64,000 nucleotides of DNA from Anaerolineales bacterium (GTDB lineage Bacteria; Chloroflexota; Anaerolineae; Anaerolineales; Villigracilaceae). A program made the position numbers and the translations under genes. Location of the stretch: the NCBI GenBank assembly GCA_023382595.1, contig JAHDWB010000001.1, positions 1,550,001 to 1,614,000 of the forward strand, read 5' to 3'. The notes beneath the pieces were generated by a model. That model worked only from the letters and a program-made list of their open reading frames with translations. It was not told where the DNA came from and did no database searches. This document shows, one piece after another, positions 50,546 through 59,232 of this stretch (position 1 is the first letter of the stretch; every line of letters begins with the position of its first letter).

Positions 50546-51127
50546 ATGTTAGATCAAGTGCTACAAGGACAATTGGTCATACTTCGCCCAGCAACTCTGG
50601 ATGATCGGCGGTCAATCTATGAATGGGCAGCATTTTCCGATGCAACCCAATCCATGATGGGACCACCGATCTACCCTGAACATCCTGTCCCAACATGGGA
50701 TGAGTTTTGCGAAGACCATAAAACGCATTTCTTTGACGGTTCTGCCCCTCATCTTGGACGCTGTTTCATCATCATGGTCGATAACGAGCCAGTTGGACAG
50801 GTCTACTTTAACGATATTGATGAACGAAATGGCAAGAAAAGGACTGAAATGGATCTTTGGATGCGAGCTGAGAAATACTGTGGCAAAGGCTATGGCAGCG
50901 ACGCGCTTCTCACACTTTGTAATCATGTGGCACGCGAACTTGCAGTCCAAGAGTTTATGGTTCAGCCATCCGCTCGAAATCCACGAGCAATTAGAGCCTA
51001 TGAAAAAATTGGGTTTGTAAAGCTCCCACTGACTGTTGAAGAAGCTCGAAACATTTGGTGGCAGAATGACTACTTTGATAGTGTGTACATGGTAAAAACC
51101 ATCTTGCCAGAAAGCAAATCCCATTAA
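50546..51127 (+). CDS. GNAT-family N-acetyltransferase
   Basis: A 193-aa acetyltransferase of the RimJ/RimL-like Acetyltransf_3 type: LVILRPATLDDRRSIYEWA at the start, MDLWMRAEKYCGKGYGSDAL near 108-127 (acetyl-CoA loop GKGYGS) and NPRAIRAYEKIGFVK near 148-162. It may modify an antibiotic, a metabolite or a protein terminus. Low G+C relative to the window. AAAGGA lies before the ATG. Sits between two attC-like repeats. Confidence 0.88.
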   Translation: MLDQVLQGQLVILRPATLDDRRSIYEWAAFSDATQSMMGPPIYPEHPVPTWDEFCEDHKTHFFDGSAPHLGRCFIIMVDNEPVGQVYFNDIDERNGKKRTEMDLWMRAEKYCGKGYGSDALLTLCNHVARELAVQEFMVQPSARNPRAIRAYEKIGFVKLPLTVEEARNIWWQNDYFDSVYMVKTILPESKSH

Positions 51128-51146
51128 TTATGGTGAGTATATTCAA

Positions 51147-51230
51147 GCCCAGCAACGCCTACCGATGAACAGCAGTGCCACCCCCAAGGGGTTCTCCGCG
51201 CAGAAGTCTTTCGGCTGGGCGGGATTGTCG
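51147..51230 (+). other. attC-like repeat B
   Basis: GCCCAGC (51147-51153) and its exact complement GCTGGGC (51214-51220) bound a 74-bp imperfect palindrome; they differ from the canonical AAC/GTT cores by one base on each side. The inner part shares 25 identical bases (51194-51218) with repeat A and AACAGCAGTGCCACCC with repeat C. Lies between the GNAT and DUF1801 genes. Confidence 0.5.
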
Positions 51231-51251
51231 TAAATTTTGGTGACATTTTAT

Positions 51252-51686
51252 ATGAGCATACAAAGACAAATCAAAGAGTATATTTCCAGCCAACCTGAAC
51301 CAAAACGCAGCGATATGCAAGAGTTGCACCGCGTCATTCTGGAAGTAATGCCAGCATGTAAATTATGGTTCTTGGATGGTAAAAACAGCGAAAATAAAAT
51401 TGTCTCCAACCCTAATATCGGATATGGACTTCGTACCATTAAATATGCCGATGGGAAAACCAGAGAGTTTTATCAAGTTGGCTTGAGCGCAAACAAAACC
51501 GGTATCTCCGTCTACATACTTGGGATCAAGGATAAGAAATATTTAGCCCAGACATATGGAAAAAAACTTGGCAAGGCGAGCGTGAGCGGATATTGCATTA
51601 AGTTCAAGGCGCTGAAAGATATAAACCTTGACATTCTTGAAGCGGCGATACGATATGGGGTTCAGAATGAAATAGAACATGATTAA
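51252..51686 (+). CDS. DUF1801-family protein
   Basis: A 144-aa protein matching the DUF1801 / YdhG-like fold: DMQELHRVILEVMPACKLW near the start, VYILGIKDKKYLAQTYGKKL and SGYCIKFKALKDINLDILEA near the end. A small frataxin-like domain of unknown function, frequent in integron and mobile contexts. The start ATG 51252 was chosen; a weak GGTGA lies 9 nt upstream. A+T-rich, Lys-rich. Confidence 0.75.
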   Translation: MSIQRQIKEYISSQPEPKRSDMQELHRVILEVMPACKLWFLDGKNSENKIVSNPNIGYGLRTIKYADGKTREFYQVGLSANKTGISVYILGIKDKKYLAQTYGKKLGKASVSGYCIKFKALKDINLDILEAAIRYGVQNEIEHD

Positions 51687-51764
51687 AAGACAAGACTCTC
51701 AATGGTTGAGTTATGGAAATTTTCAGTCGTTTCTCAAAATCCAGTGAGTCTTAAGGCAAAGAGC

Positions 51765-51830
51765 CACAGAACACAGCGTGCCACCCGTCCCCGCTTCGCT
51801 CGGGGACGATGGCGCAAGTCCGTTGGTCGG
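51765..51830 (+). other. attC-like repeat C
   Basis: ACAGAACACAGCGTGCCACC leads into a perfect stem GTCCCCG-N7-CGGGGAC (51787-51807) and then GGCGCAAGTCCGTTGGTCGG. GTTGGTC (51822-51828) is one base off GTTRRRY. The size (~65 bp), central stem and AAC...GTT ends are what an attC site looks like. Confidence 0.55.
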
Positions 51831-51884
51831 CAAATTGATGATCAACTCTGAGGGAAAAGAACCATTGTAAGGAGAAGGATGAGA

Positions 51885-52424
51885 ATGGCAGATAGGTATA
51901 TAGCATTCCTGCGCGGCATTAACGTTGGCGGTCATCGGGTCAAAATGGAACAATTACGTACCGTGTTCACAGAACTTGGACTAACTAACGTGCGCTCTTA
52001 CATCAATAGTGGAAATCTATTCTTCGATACGAACGAGAGGGATCGTCAAGGATTGACCGAACGCATTGAGCGGCATTTGCATGGCACGCTGGGTTATGAA
52101 GTCCCCGTGTTTCTGAGAACAGTAGCCGAACTCAAAGCCATTTTGGCGCAAAATCCTTTCAAAGAAATCAAACAAACGGAAGAGCAACGATATTGCGTTA
52201 TATTCACCGCTGTCCCCCTAAACAAGGGGCTGCTTTTACCGATCCATTCCACTACGAATGACATGGATCTCATAGCTGTCAACAAGTATGAGGCATTTGT
52301 AGTATGGCACCTTGTCAACGGAAGACCGCCTTCTGGCACGTTTCCCGCGAATACCCTTCCAGCAAGGAGTACTTCAAGGTTTTTCCATACTCTGGAAAAG
52401 ATACTCCGCGCTGCCCAGGAATAA
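51885..52424 (+). CDS. DUF1697-family protein
   Basis: A 179-aa protein beginning MADRYIAFLRGINVGGHRVKM with LGLTNVRSYINSGNLFFDT near 28-46 and EVPVFLRTVAELKAI, the diagnostic text of DUF1697 (unknown function). Start at ATG 51885 gives the family-standard N-terminus; ATG 51879, two codons upstream, is closer to AAGGAG and equally possible. Last gene of the cassette-like cluster. Confidence 0.82.
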   Translation: MADRYIAFLRGINVGGHRVKMEQLRTVFTELGLTNVRSYINSGNLFFDTNERDRQGLTERIERHLHGTLGYEVPVFLRTVAELKAILAQNPFKEIKQTEEQRYCVIFTAVPLNKGLLLPIHSTTNDMDLIAVNKYEAFVVWHLVNGRPPSGTFPANTLPARSTSRFFHTLEKILRAAQE

Positions 52425-52487
52425 AATACGTACGGCTGTTTACCTGGTTGGTGGTCCAAGATGAAAGCTGTTATTACCATCAATGTC

Positions 52488-52580
52488 GCCCAACACAGCG
52501 TGCGGGATTAGAAACGGGATTTCAAGGGCGGGTGGTTTGGAGAGCGGAATTTCATGGGCGAGATGATTTCGCCCCTACGA
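52488..52580 (+). repeat. attC-like 5' half (GCCCAAC) and hairpin remnant
   Basis: GCCCAACACAGCGTGCGGG at 52488: GCCCAAC fits RYYYAAC exactly and the text continues as in repeat C (AACACAGCGTGC). No matching GTTRRRY follows at usual distance, so it may be a truncated site. A GGGCGA/TCGCCC hairpin ending CCCCTAC (52557-52578) and GTTTGCAAACCTTCCAACC follow. Confidence 0.45.
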
Positions 52581-52714
52581 GCGGATGGGGGTTTGCAAAC
52601 CTTCCAACCTTCAAACAAAATGTGCTAGACTCACACAAATTCGTTCGTCTTCCCTGCCCAACCCGTTCCACAGCGACCATCCGACCACCAGACCATTAGA
52701 CTACCAGACCACTT

Positions 52715-54337
52715 ATGGAAACCCTGTCCTCCGCCCTCGACCCCAACTCACCCGAATTCAAAGCCAACGCCGAGCATCACCGCGCACTGGCACAGGAACT
52801 GAAGAAACAGCTGGCCATTGTCCGCGAGGGAGGCGGCGAGAAGTACCGCAAGCGGCACGAAGAGCAGGGCAAGTTGTTCGTGCGCGAACGCATCGAACGC
52901 CTGCTCGACCCCGGCGCGCCGTTCCTTGAACTGTCCACGCTGGCGGCGCACGATCTCTATGACGGCGGGGCACCCGGCGCGGGGATTGTGACAGGCATCG
53001 GGCGCGTCGCGAAGCGCGAAGTGTTGATCGTCGCCAACGATGCCACGGTCAAGGGCGGCTCGTACTTCCCGATGACGGTCAAGAAACACCTGCGCGCCCA
53101 GCAGATCGCCGAGGAGAACCACCTGCCTTGCCTGTATCTGGTCGACTCGGGCGGCGCGAACCTGCCTTTTCAGGATGAGGTCTTCCCCGATGCGCATCAC
53201 TTCGGGCGCATTTTTTACAATCAGGCGCGCATGTCTGCCAAGCGCATTCCGCAGATCGCCGCGGTGATGGGCAGTTGCACAGCGGGCGGCGCGTACGTGC
53301 CTGCCATGAGCGACGAAGCGGTCATCGTCAAAGGCGCGGGCACGATCTTCCTCGGCGGACCTCCGCTGGTGAAAGCCGCCACGGGCGAGGACGTCACTGC
53401 CGAGGAGTTGGGCGGCGCGGATGTCCACACGCGCAAGTCGGGCGTGGCGGATCACTTCGCCGAGGATGACGACCACGCCATCGAAATTCTTCGCTCGATT
53501 GTTGAAACTCTCCCCCGTGGACATGTCCATTCGCATCTTTCCGCGCTCGAAGTTGCCCCGCCCGAGGAACCCTTGTACCACGCCGACGAATTGTACGGCG
53601 TCCTGCCGCGCACTTTCAAAGAGTCCTTCGACGTGCGCGAGATCATCGCCCGCATCGTGGACGGCAGCAAGTTCCGCGAGTTCAAGGCGCGCTACGGCAC
53701 GACTCTCATCTGCGGGTTCGCGCGCATCCACGGCTACCCGGTCGGCATCATCGCCAACAACGGCGTCTTGTTCAGCGAGTCCGCGCTGAAGGGCACGCAC
53801 TTCATTGAGTTGTGCGACCAGCGCGGCATTCCGCTCATCTTTTTGCAGAACATCACCGGCTTCATGGTCGGCAAGGAATACGAGACCGGCGGCATCGCCA
53901 AGGACGGCGCGAAGATGGTCCATGCGGTGGCGACGACCCGCGTCCCCAAGCTGACGCTGGTCATCGGCGGCTCGTTCGGCGCGGGCAACTACGCCATGGC
54001 AGGTCGCGCCTACGGTTCGCGCTTCCTGTGGATGTGGCCCAATGCGCGCATCTCGGTCATGGGCGGGGAGCAGGCTGCGAACGTGCTCTTAACCATCAAG
54101 CAGGATCAACTCGTCCGCGAGGGCAAACCTCCGCTCACTGTGGAAGAGGCGGAGGAGTTCAAACGTCCGCTGTTGGAGAAGTACGAACGAGAAGGCAGTC
54201 CCTACCATTCCTCCGCGCGGTTGTGGGATGATGGGGTGATCGACCCTGTGGATACAAGGCAAGTGCTTGGCTTGGCGTTGTCCGTGGTGCTGAATGCGCC
54301 GAAAGAAGATGGCGGCTTCGGCGTGTTCAGAATGTAG
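52715..54337 (+). CDS. mccB: Methylcrotonyl-CoA carboxylase, carboxyltransferase (beta) subunit
   Basis: A 540-aa biotin-dependent carboxyltransferase that moves CO2 from carboxybiotin to 3-methylcrotonyl-CoA in leucine breakdown. [20 protein letters not shown] near residues 142-161 and [20 protein letters not shown] near 188-207 are MCC beta text, distinct from propionyl-CoA carboxylase. Oxyanion-hole glycines are in the [18 protein letters not shown] segment. The ATG has no clear ribosome binding site. Biotin carboxylase and carrier genes lie 2.8 and 4.4 kb downstream, with four other genes between. Confidence 0.92.
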   Translation: METLSSALDPNSPEFKANAEHHRALAQELKKQLAIVREGGGEKYRKRHEEQGKLFVRERIERLLDPGAPFLELSTLAAHDLYDGGAPGAGIVTGIGRVAKREVLIVANDATVKGGSYFPMTVKKHLRAQQIAEENHLPCLYLVDSGGANLPFQDEVFPDAHHFGRIFYNQARMSAKRIPQIAAVMGSCTAGGAYVPAMSDEAVIVKGAGTIFLGGPPLVKAATGEDVTAEELGGADVHTRKSGVADHFAEDDDHAIEILRSIVETLPRGHVHSHLSALEVAPPEEPLYHADELYGVLPRTFKESFDVREIIARIVDGSKFREFKARYGTTLICGFARIHGYPVGIIANNGVLFSESALKGTHFIELCDQRGIPLIFLQNITGFMVGKEYETGGIAKDGAKMVHAVATTRVPKLTLVIGGSFGAGNYAMAGRAYGSRFLWMWPNARISVMGGEQAANVLLTIKQDQLVREGKPPLTVEEAEEFKRPLLEKYEREGSPYHSSARLWDDGVIDPVDTRQVLGLALSVVLNAPKEDGGFGVFRM

Positions 54338-54351
54338 AAAGGGAAACCAGA

Positions 54352-54930
54352 ATGGATTTCGCGAAACAATGCCTTGATACGTCTTTGAAAATTATAGCGT
54401 CGCCAACTCCTGCAACTTTCTCGGCTGAAGCTGGTAAAGGCAATAAACGTTTTTCCGGGATTGTGGTCTGGCTGGTGCTATTTGCTATTTACGTTTCTAT
54501 TATGGTCACAATCGGCACTGAAAATCTACTTGTCGCCCCGGTAATAGCGATAACCTTGTCAATATTTATTCCAGCGACAGTTATCCTTGCAGTGTCCGCA
54601 GCAAATCTTGTTTATCAAAAGGTATTCCATCACAACAAGTACATTTACGACAAAATTCTCTACATCTCAACAGCAATAATTGTGTCCATTCAGGTTATTG
54701 CCCTTCCTGCAATTCTACTTATACCCGAGAGCTTTAAAGATTTTCTTGGATATGCAGTATGGGTATATCAATTTGCCCTGCTTTCGGTTGCGTTCAAATC
54801 CATCAGCGGGCTTAAATATTGGCAGTCTTTTATAACGACAATCATAGCTGTGTTTGCAGGTATTGGAATTTGGCTTTGTCTTGGTCCCTTCTTATTCAGT
54901 ATGATGAGCGGCGTAGCCAGCGTATTTTAG
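54352..54930 (+). CDS. Membrane protein of atypical base composition (Yip1-like?)
   Basis: A 192-aa protein with about four to five transmembrane segments after a soluble N-terminal ~35 residues. Distinctly A+T-richer than mccB upstream and DUF1579 downstream, which suggests a separate origin. The layout is like Yip1-domain proteins, but no motif proves it. A GGGAAACC sequence before the ATG may serve as ribosome binding site. Confidence 0.55.
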   Translation: MDFAKQCLDTSLKIIASPTPATFSAEAGKGNKRFSGIVVWLVLFAIYVSIMVTIGTENLLVAPVIAITLSIFIPATVILAVSAANLVYQKVFHHNKYIYDKILYISTAIIVSIQVIALPAILLIPESFKDFLGYAVWVYQFALLSVAFKSISGLKYWQSFITTIIAVFAGIGIWLCLGPFLFSMMSGVASVF

Positions 54931-54939
54931 AAAAATAAA

Positions 54940-55431
54940 ATGTCTCACAAAACCTCCTCCCCCCACCACTTCCTCTCCCAACTCGCCGGTCACTGGCAGG
55001 GGACTTCCAAATTGTGGCTGGAACCAGATAAACTTGCCAACGAGGCGCCTGTTGTCGGGACGATCCAACTTGTTCTCGATGGTCGCTTTGCGTTGTTCCT
55101 GTATCAATCCACCATCGAAGATGAAGCGCAGCACGGCATGATCACCTTTGGTTACAACACCCTGCTCGACCGCTACGAAGCCAGCTGGGTGGACTCGTTC
55201 CACAACAACACCGCCATCATGTTCTGCACGGGCGACGCGAAGGGGAACGGTTTCTTCGTGCTCGGCAGTTACCCCGATCCCTCCGGCGGACCGGACTGGG
55301 GCTGGCGCACGGAAGTGGAACTCATTAATAATGATCGTCTTATCATTACGGCGTACAATATCACTCCGGAAGGCATGGAAGGCAAGGCAACTGAATTGAG
55401 TCTCACCCGCATCCGACAGGAGCATGAATAA
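54940..55431 (+). CDS. DUF1579-like protein
   Basis: 163 aa: FLSQLAGHWQGTSKLWLEP at the N-terminus, VLDGRFALFLYQSTIEDEAQ, GYNTLLDRYEASWVDSFHNN. The pattern (G-x-W-x-G at the start, long antiparallel beta) is DUF1579, a lipocalin-like fold of unknown function. Its stop overlaps the next start by one base. Confidence 0.7.
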   Translation: MSHKTSSPHHFLSQLAGHWQGTSKLWLEPDKLANEAPVVGTIQLVLDGRFALFLYQSTIEDEAQHGMITFGYNTLLDRYEASWVDSFHNNTAIMFCTGDAKGNGFFVLGSYPDPSGGPDWGWRTEVELINNDRLIITAYNITPEGMEGKATELSLTRIRQEHE

Positions 55432-56207
55432 TGACATCCCAAGAGAACTACGAATACCGCGGTCTGATGGTCAGATACTGGGACCTGCTGCGCGGAGACA
55501 CCTCCAACTGGCCCGATCGCTTCATGTACCTCGACCTGATTCAGAAGTACGGACAGCCCGTCCTTGACGTGGGCTGTTCGAGCGGACGCCTGCTCCTTGA
55601 TTTCGCCGCGCAGGGCATCGACATCGACGGCGTGGACCTCTCGCCTGAAATGATCGAACTGTGCGGAGAGAATGCCGCGCGCAAGAACCTCAAGCCCAAC
55701 CTCTACGTCCAGAACATGACGGAGTTGAACCTGCCGCGCAAGTACAAGACCATCCTTGTCCCTTCGAGTTCACTGCAACTGCTCTTGAAACCCGGACAAC
55801 CCCGGCAAGCCATGCGGCGCTTCCATGACCATCTTGAAGAGGGCGGGGCGCTGGTCGCTCCGTTCATGACGCTCTGGCGCGAGGGCGATCCGCTGGACAG
55901 CGGCTTCGAACAGGAAGCCAAACGCCCCGAAGACGGCGCAACCATCCGCCGGACGGGCTGGTCACGTTACAACCCGGAGACCAAAATGGAAGACACCCGC
56001 GACATGTGGGAGGTCATCCGTGACGGGGTGATGATCCAATCGGAGGTGCATTCGCAGTCTCCCGCCACGCTGTCCTATACGCAGGAAGAGGCGCTTGCGC
56101 TGTTCGAAGAGGCGGGCTTCAAGGATGTGCAAATCTATAGCGAGTTCACGTTCGAACCGGTCAAGCCGGACGATACCCTGTTCACCCTGGTGGGAGTCAA
56201 GACATGA
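55431..56207 (+). CDS. Class I SAM-dependent methyltransferase
   Basis: A 258-aa methyltransferase: motif I VLDVGCSSGRLLLDFAAQG near residues 44-62, acidic loop GVDLSPEMI, and a late-motif segment LEEGGALVAPFMTLW. Substrate unknown. Coupled by overlap to DUF1579 upstream (1 bp) and the epimerase downstream (4 bp), so the three form a tight operon within the MCC region. Confidence 0.85.
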   Translation: MTSQENYEYRGLMVRYWDLLRGDTSNWPDRFMYLDLIQKYGQPVLDVGCSSGRLLLDFAAQGIDIDGVDLSPEMIELCGENAARKNLKPNLYVQNMTELNLPRKYKTILVPSSSLQLLLKPGQPRQAMRRFHDHLEEGGALVAPFMTLWREGDPLDSGFEQEAKRPEDGATIRRTGWSRYNPETKMEDTRDMWEVIRDGVMIQSEVHSQSPATLSYTQEEALALFEEAGFKDVQIYSEFTFEPVKPDDTLFTLVGVKT

Positions 56208-57187
56208 AGATCCTCATCCTCGGCGGCACGCGCTTTCTCGGACGACACCTCGTCAATTCCGCCCGCGCCCGCAGGCACGAAGTGACGCTCTTCAACCGCG
56301 GGCAGACGAACCCCGAACTGTTCCAGAAGGTGAAAAAGATACGGGGAGACAGGGAACAGGACCTGGATCAACTTGCGGGGCAGTGGGATGCGGTGATCGA
56401 CACGTGCGGTTATCTTCCGCGCCTTGTCCGCATGTCGGCGGAGGCGCTTAAGGGCAAGGTCGGGCAGTATGTCTTTATCTCCAGCATTTCGGCGTATGAA
56501 AGTTTCCACAAAGCGGGCATCCGCGAGAGCGACCCGGTGGGAATGCTTGAAGATGAAACGACCGAGCAGATCACGGGCGAGACCTACGGACCGTTGAAGG
56601 CGTTGTGCGAACGCGCCGCGCAGGATGTGTTCGGCATCAATTCGCTCATCATCCGCCCCGGGTTGGTGGTGGGACCGCACGACCCGACCGACCGTTTCAC
56701 CTATTGGGTTTCGCGCATCGCGCGCGGCGGCGATGTGCTCGCGCCGGAAGGACCCAACGCGCCGACACAGATCATCGATGTGCGCGACCTCGCCGATTTC
56801 ATCCTGCAATTGATCGAGCAGGATGTTTCGGGCGTCTTTAACGTCACAGGCGAGACCGTTTCGCTGGAGACCGTGTTCCAAACCTGCAAGATCGCCAGCG
56901 GCAGCGATGCGCACTTCAAGTGGGCGCCGGTCGAGTTTTTGAAGCAGCATCAGGTCAACCCGTGGAGCGACATGCCCGCATGGCTGCCCGACACCGATGA
57001 ATCCCGGGGCTTTGCGCGCGTGGATATTTCCAAGGCGCTGCAGGCGGGGCTTGAGTTCACGCCGCTGCTCGATACCGTGCGCGATACGCTGGCGTGGGCA
57101 TCGGACCTGCCCAACGAATATACGATGAAGGCGGGCTTGAAACCCGAACGCGAGAAGGAATTATTGGAACTGTTGAATGTTCAATAA
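56204..57187 (+). CDS. NAD-dependent epimerase/dehydratase family protein
   Basis: A 327-aa extended SDR: LILGGTRFLGRHLV at residues 3-16, catalytic Tyr-x3-Lys as TYGPLKALCE near 125, and PTQIIDVRDLADFI. The GGTRFLG wording matches a group often called isoflavone-reductase-like or mRNA-binding-like (CSP41-type) epimerases; substrate unknown. It starts with ATGA overlap and ends inside the biotin carboxylase start region (11-bp overlap). Confidence 0.82.
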   Translation: MKILILGGTRFLGRHLVNSARARRHEVTLFNRGQTNPELFQKVKKIRGDREQDLDQLAGQWDAVIDTCGYLPRLVRMSAEALKGKVGQYVFISSISAYESFHKAGIRESDPVGMLEDETTEQITGETYGPLKALCERAAQDVFGINSLIIRPGLVVGPHDPTDRFTYWVSRIARGGDVLAPEGPNAPTQIIDVRDLADFILQLIEQDVSGVFNVTGETVSLETVFQTCKIASGSDAHFKWAPVEFLKQHQVNPWSDMPAWLPDTDESRGFARVDISKALQAGLEFTPLLDTVRDTLAWASDLPNEYTMKAGLKPEREKELLELLNVQ

Positions 57188-58682
57188 AGTTCTCATCGCC
57201 AACCGCGGCGAGATCGCCATCCGCATCATGCGCGCCTGCCGCGAACTCGGCATAAAAACCGTCGCCGTGTATTCCGAAGCGGACAAACAGTCCCAGCATG
57301 TGCAATTCGCAGATGAAGCCGTTTTACTGGGTGATGCCGCGCCGAAAGAATCCTATTTGAACGCGGAGAAACTCATCCGCGCCGCGCTCGATACGAAAGC
57401 GGATGCCATCCACCCGGGCTATGGATTTCTCTCGGAGAACGCCTCCTTCGCCGCCGCAGTTGATTCCGCCCATTTGACCTTTATCGGTCCCTCGGCGGAT
57501 TCGATCCGCGCGATGGGCGACAAAGCCGAATCAAAGATATTGATGAAGCAGGCAGGCGTGCCCACCGTGCCCGGTCACGAAGGCTTGGAGACGTTCGGCG
57601 AGTTCAAAAAAGCAGCAAGCGAGATCGGCTATCCGGTGCTGGTCAAAGCGGCGGCGGGCGGCGGGGGCAAAGGCATGCGCGTGGTCAATTCGGAAGATGA
57701 ATTGAACGAAGCCATCGAAACGGCGCGGCGTGAGGCATTGAACTCCTTCGGTGACGAACGCCTGCTGATCGAAAAATATCTCGCCGACGCGCATCACATC
57801 GAAATTCAAGTCTTTGGCGATAAGCACGGCAGCCTCGTGCATCTCTTCGAGCGCGAATGTTCCGTGCAGAGACGCCACCAGAAGATCATTGAAGAGTCCC
57901 CTTCGCCGTTGCTGACGCCCGAAATCCGCGCGAAAATGGGGGCGGCGGCGGTCAATGCCGCAAAGGCGGTGAATTATTTCAACGCCGGGACGGTTGAGTT
58001 CATCTTCGATCCCAAAACTTCGCAATATTACTTCCTTGAAATGAACACAAGATTGCAAGTGGAGCATCCCGTCACGGAGATGGTGACGGGCTTTGACCTC
58101 GTCCATTGGCAGATCCGCATCGCGGCGGGAGAGAAATTCCCCTTCACGCAAGTTGACCTGCACCAGCACGGACATGCCATCGAGTGCCGTGTCTATGCGG
58201 AAGACCCCGCTACGGGATTTTTACCCAGCACGGGGAAACTCCTGCAATTCATCGAGCCGCGCGGACCGGGCATCCGCGTCGATGCGGGCTTTGCTGCTGG
58301 CGACGACGTGACGCATTTCTATGATCCATTGCTTGCGAAGTTGATCGTCCATGCCGAGAACCGGGAAATTGCCATTCGGCGCATGCAAACCGCCTTGCGT
58401 GATTTCATTGTCCACGGCGTGGTGACGAATATTGATTTCATGTATGCTGTATTGGAAACCGATGATTTCAAGCAGGGGAAGGTCTCTACTCGGTGGGTGG
58501 AAACTATTTTGGAATCCAATGGCTTGCCATTGGATTTGAAAGAGCAAACTCCCGCACTCCATAGCCTGATCGCCGCCGCGCTGGCAGATGTGGTTTTTGT
58601 GGATGGCAAGTCTCAATCGGCTGTTTCAAATGAGACCGATCCCTTCAATCCGTGGAAGCGGACAGGGAATTATAGGAATTAA
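57177..58682 (+). CDS. accC: Biotin carboxylase subunit
   Basis: A 501-aa ATP-grasp enzyme that carboxylates biotin: LIANRGEIAIRIMRACRELG at the N-terminus, YGFLSENASFA, KAAAGGGGKGMRVV near 158-171, ECSVQRRHQKIIEESPS, and EMNTRLQVEHPVTE. Here it most likely serves methylcrotonyl-CoA carboxylase with mccB and the separate biotin carrier. In most MCC alpha subunits carboxylase, BT and carrier domains are one ~660-aa chain; here the chain is split. A role in another acyl-CoA carboxylase cannot be excluded. Confidence 0.92.
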   Translation: MFNKVLIANRGEIAIRIMRACRELGIKTVAVYSEADKQSQHVQFADEAVLLGDAAPKESYLNAEKLIRAALDTKADAIHPGYGFLSENASFAAAVDSAHLTFIGPSADSIRAMGDKAESKILMKQAGVPTVPGHEGLETFGEFKKAASEIGYPVLVKAAAGGGGKGMRVVNSEDELNEAIETARREALNSFGDERLLIEKYLADAHHIEIQVFGDKHGSLVHLFERECSVQRRHQKIIEESPSPLLTPEIRAKMGAAAVNAAKAVNYFNAGTVEFIFDPKTSQYYFLEMNTRLQVEHPVTEMVTGFDLVHWQIRIAAGEKFPFTQVDLHQHGHAIECRVYAEDPATGFLPSTGKLLQFIEPRGPGIRVDAGFAAGDDVTHFYDPLLAKLIVHAENREIAIRRMQTALRDFIVHGVVTNIDFMYAVLETDDFKQGKVSTRWVETILESNGLPLDLKEQTPALHSLIAAALADVVFVDGKSQSAVSNETDPFNPWKRTGNYRN

Positions 58683-58685
58683 TTT

Positions 58686-58747
58686 GTAGGTGCGACCCTT
58701 CATTGTTTATGAAGGCGGCTTGCTTTCACAGGGCGGGTCGCCCCTAC
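58686..58747. repeat. GTAGGTGCGACCC composite hairpin repeat
   Basis: GTAGGTGCGACCC (58686-58698) and GGGTCGCCCCTAC (58735-58747) pair at 12 of 13 positions around 36 nt containing TTCATTGTTTATGAA. It fills the gap between biotin carboxylase and biotin carrier genes. Confidence 0.8.
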
Positions 58748-58757
58748 GGTGAACAAA

Positions 58758-59231
58758 ATGAAAACAACCTTCGATACACAAACCATCGAACTCAATCCGT
58801 CGGACGACGGCTATGTTGCCATCGTGGACGGAAAAACCGTGCCGGTACACATCGTCCGCGCGGATGCTGTGAGCGGGCGCATGGACCTGCTTGTGGACGG
58901 TCAGCGGGTGACGGCGTTTGTCTCATCCGATATGGCGAGGCGTTGGGTGACGGTGGACGGGACGACATCCATGCTCACGAAAACATCGGGCGCGAAACGC
59001 GGCGTCAGACACGACCATGCCGGGGGATTGATCGCCCCGATGCCGGGTCAGATCCGAAGCGTTTCCGTCAGCGTGGGCGATGCTGTGAAGAAAGGTCAAA
59101 CCCTGCTTACGATGGAAGCCATGAAGATGGAAATCCGCATTCAGGCGTTGACCGATGGCGTGGTCAAATCGGTTTCGGTGACTCAAGGGCAGACGGTGGA
59201 GCGCGAACAAATTTTGGTGGAGGTGGAATAG
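58758..59231 (+). CDS. Biotin carboxyl carrier protein
   Basis: 157 aa. The C-terminal biotinyl domain carries the target lysine in LTMEAMKMEIRIQ with flanking LIAPMPGQIRSVSVSVGDAV; the N-terminal ~85 residues are a beta-rich part with a BT-like character (YVAIVDGKTVPVHIV, MDLLVDGQRVTAF). It would shuttle carboxyl groups between the biotin carboxylase and MccB. Start at ATG 58758; a GTG 9 nt earlier is possible. It is 1 bp from the MaoC gene. Confidence 0.9.
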   Translation: MKTTFDTQTIELNPSDDGYVAIVDGKTVPVHIVRADAVSGRMDLLVDGQRVTAFVSSDMARRWVTVDGTTSMLTKTSGAKRGVRHDHAGGLIAPMPGQIRSVSVSVGDAVKKGQTLLTMEAMKMEIRIQALTDGVVKSVSVTQGQTVEREQILVEVE

Positions 59232-59232
59232 T

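Noticed and set aside
49518-52580. CRISPR array
   Set aside because: The repeats are unevenly spaced by whole genes and not by short unique spacers.
52748-53923. 391-codon minus-strand frame opposite mccB
   Set aside because: Antisense to conserved carboxyltransferase motifs; composition is typical of a high-G+C shadow frame.
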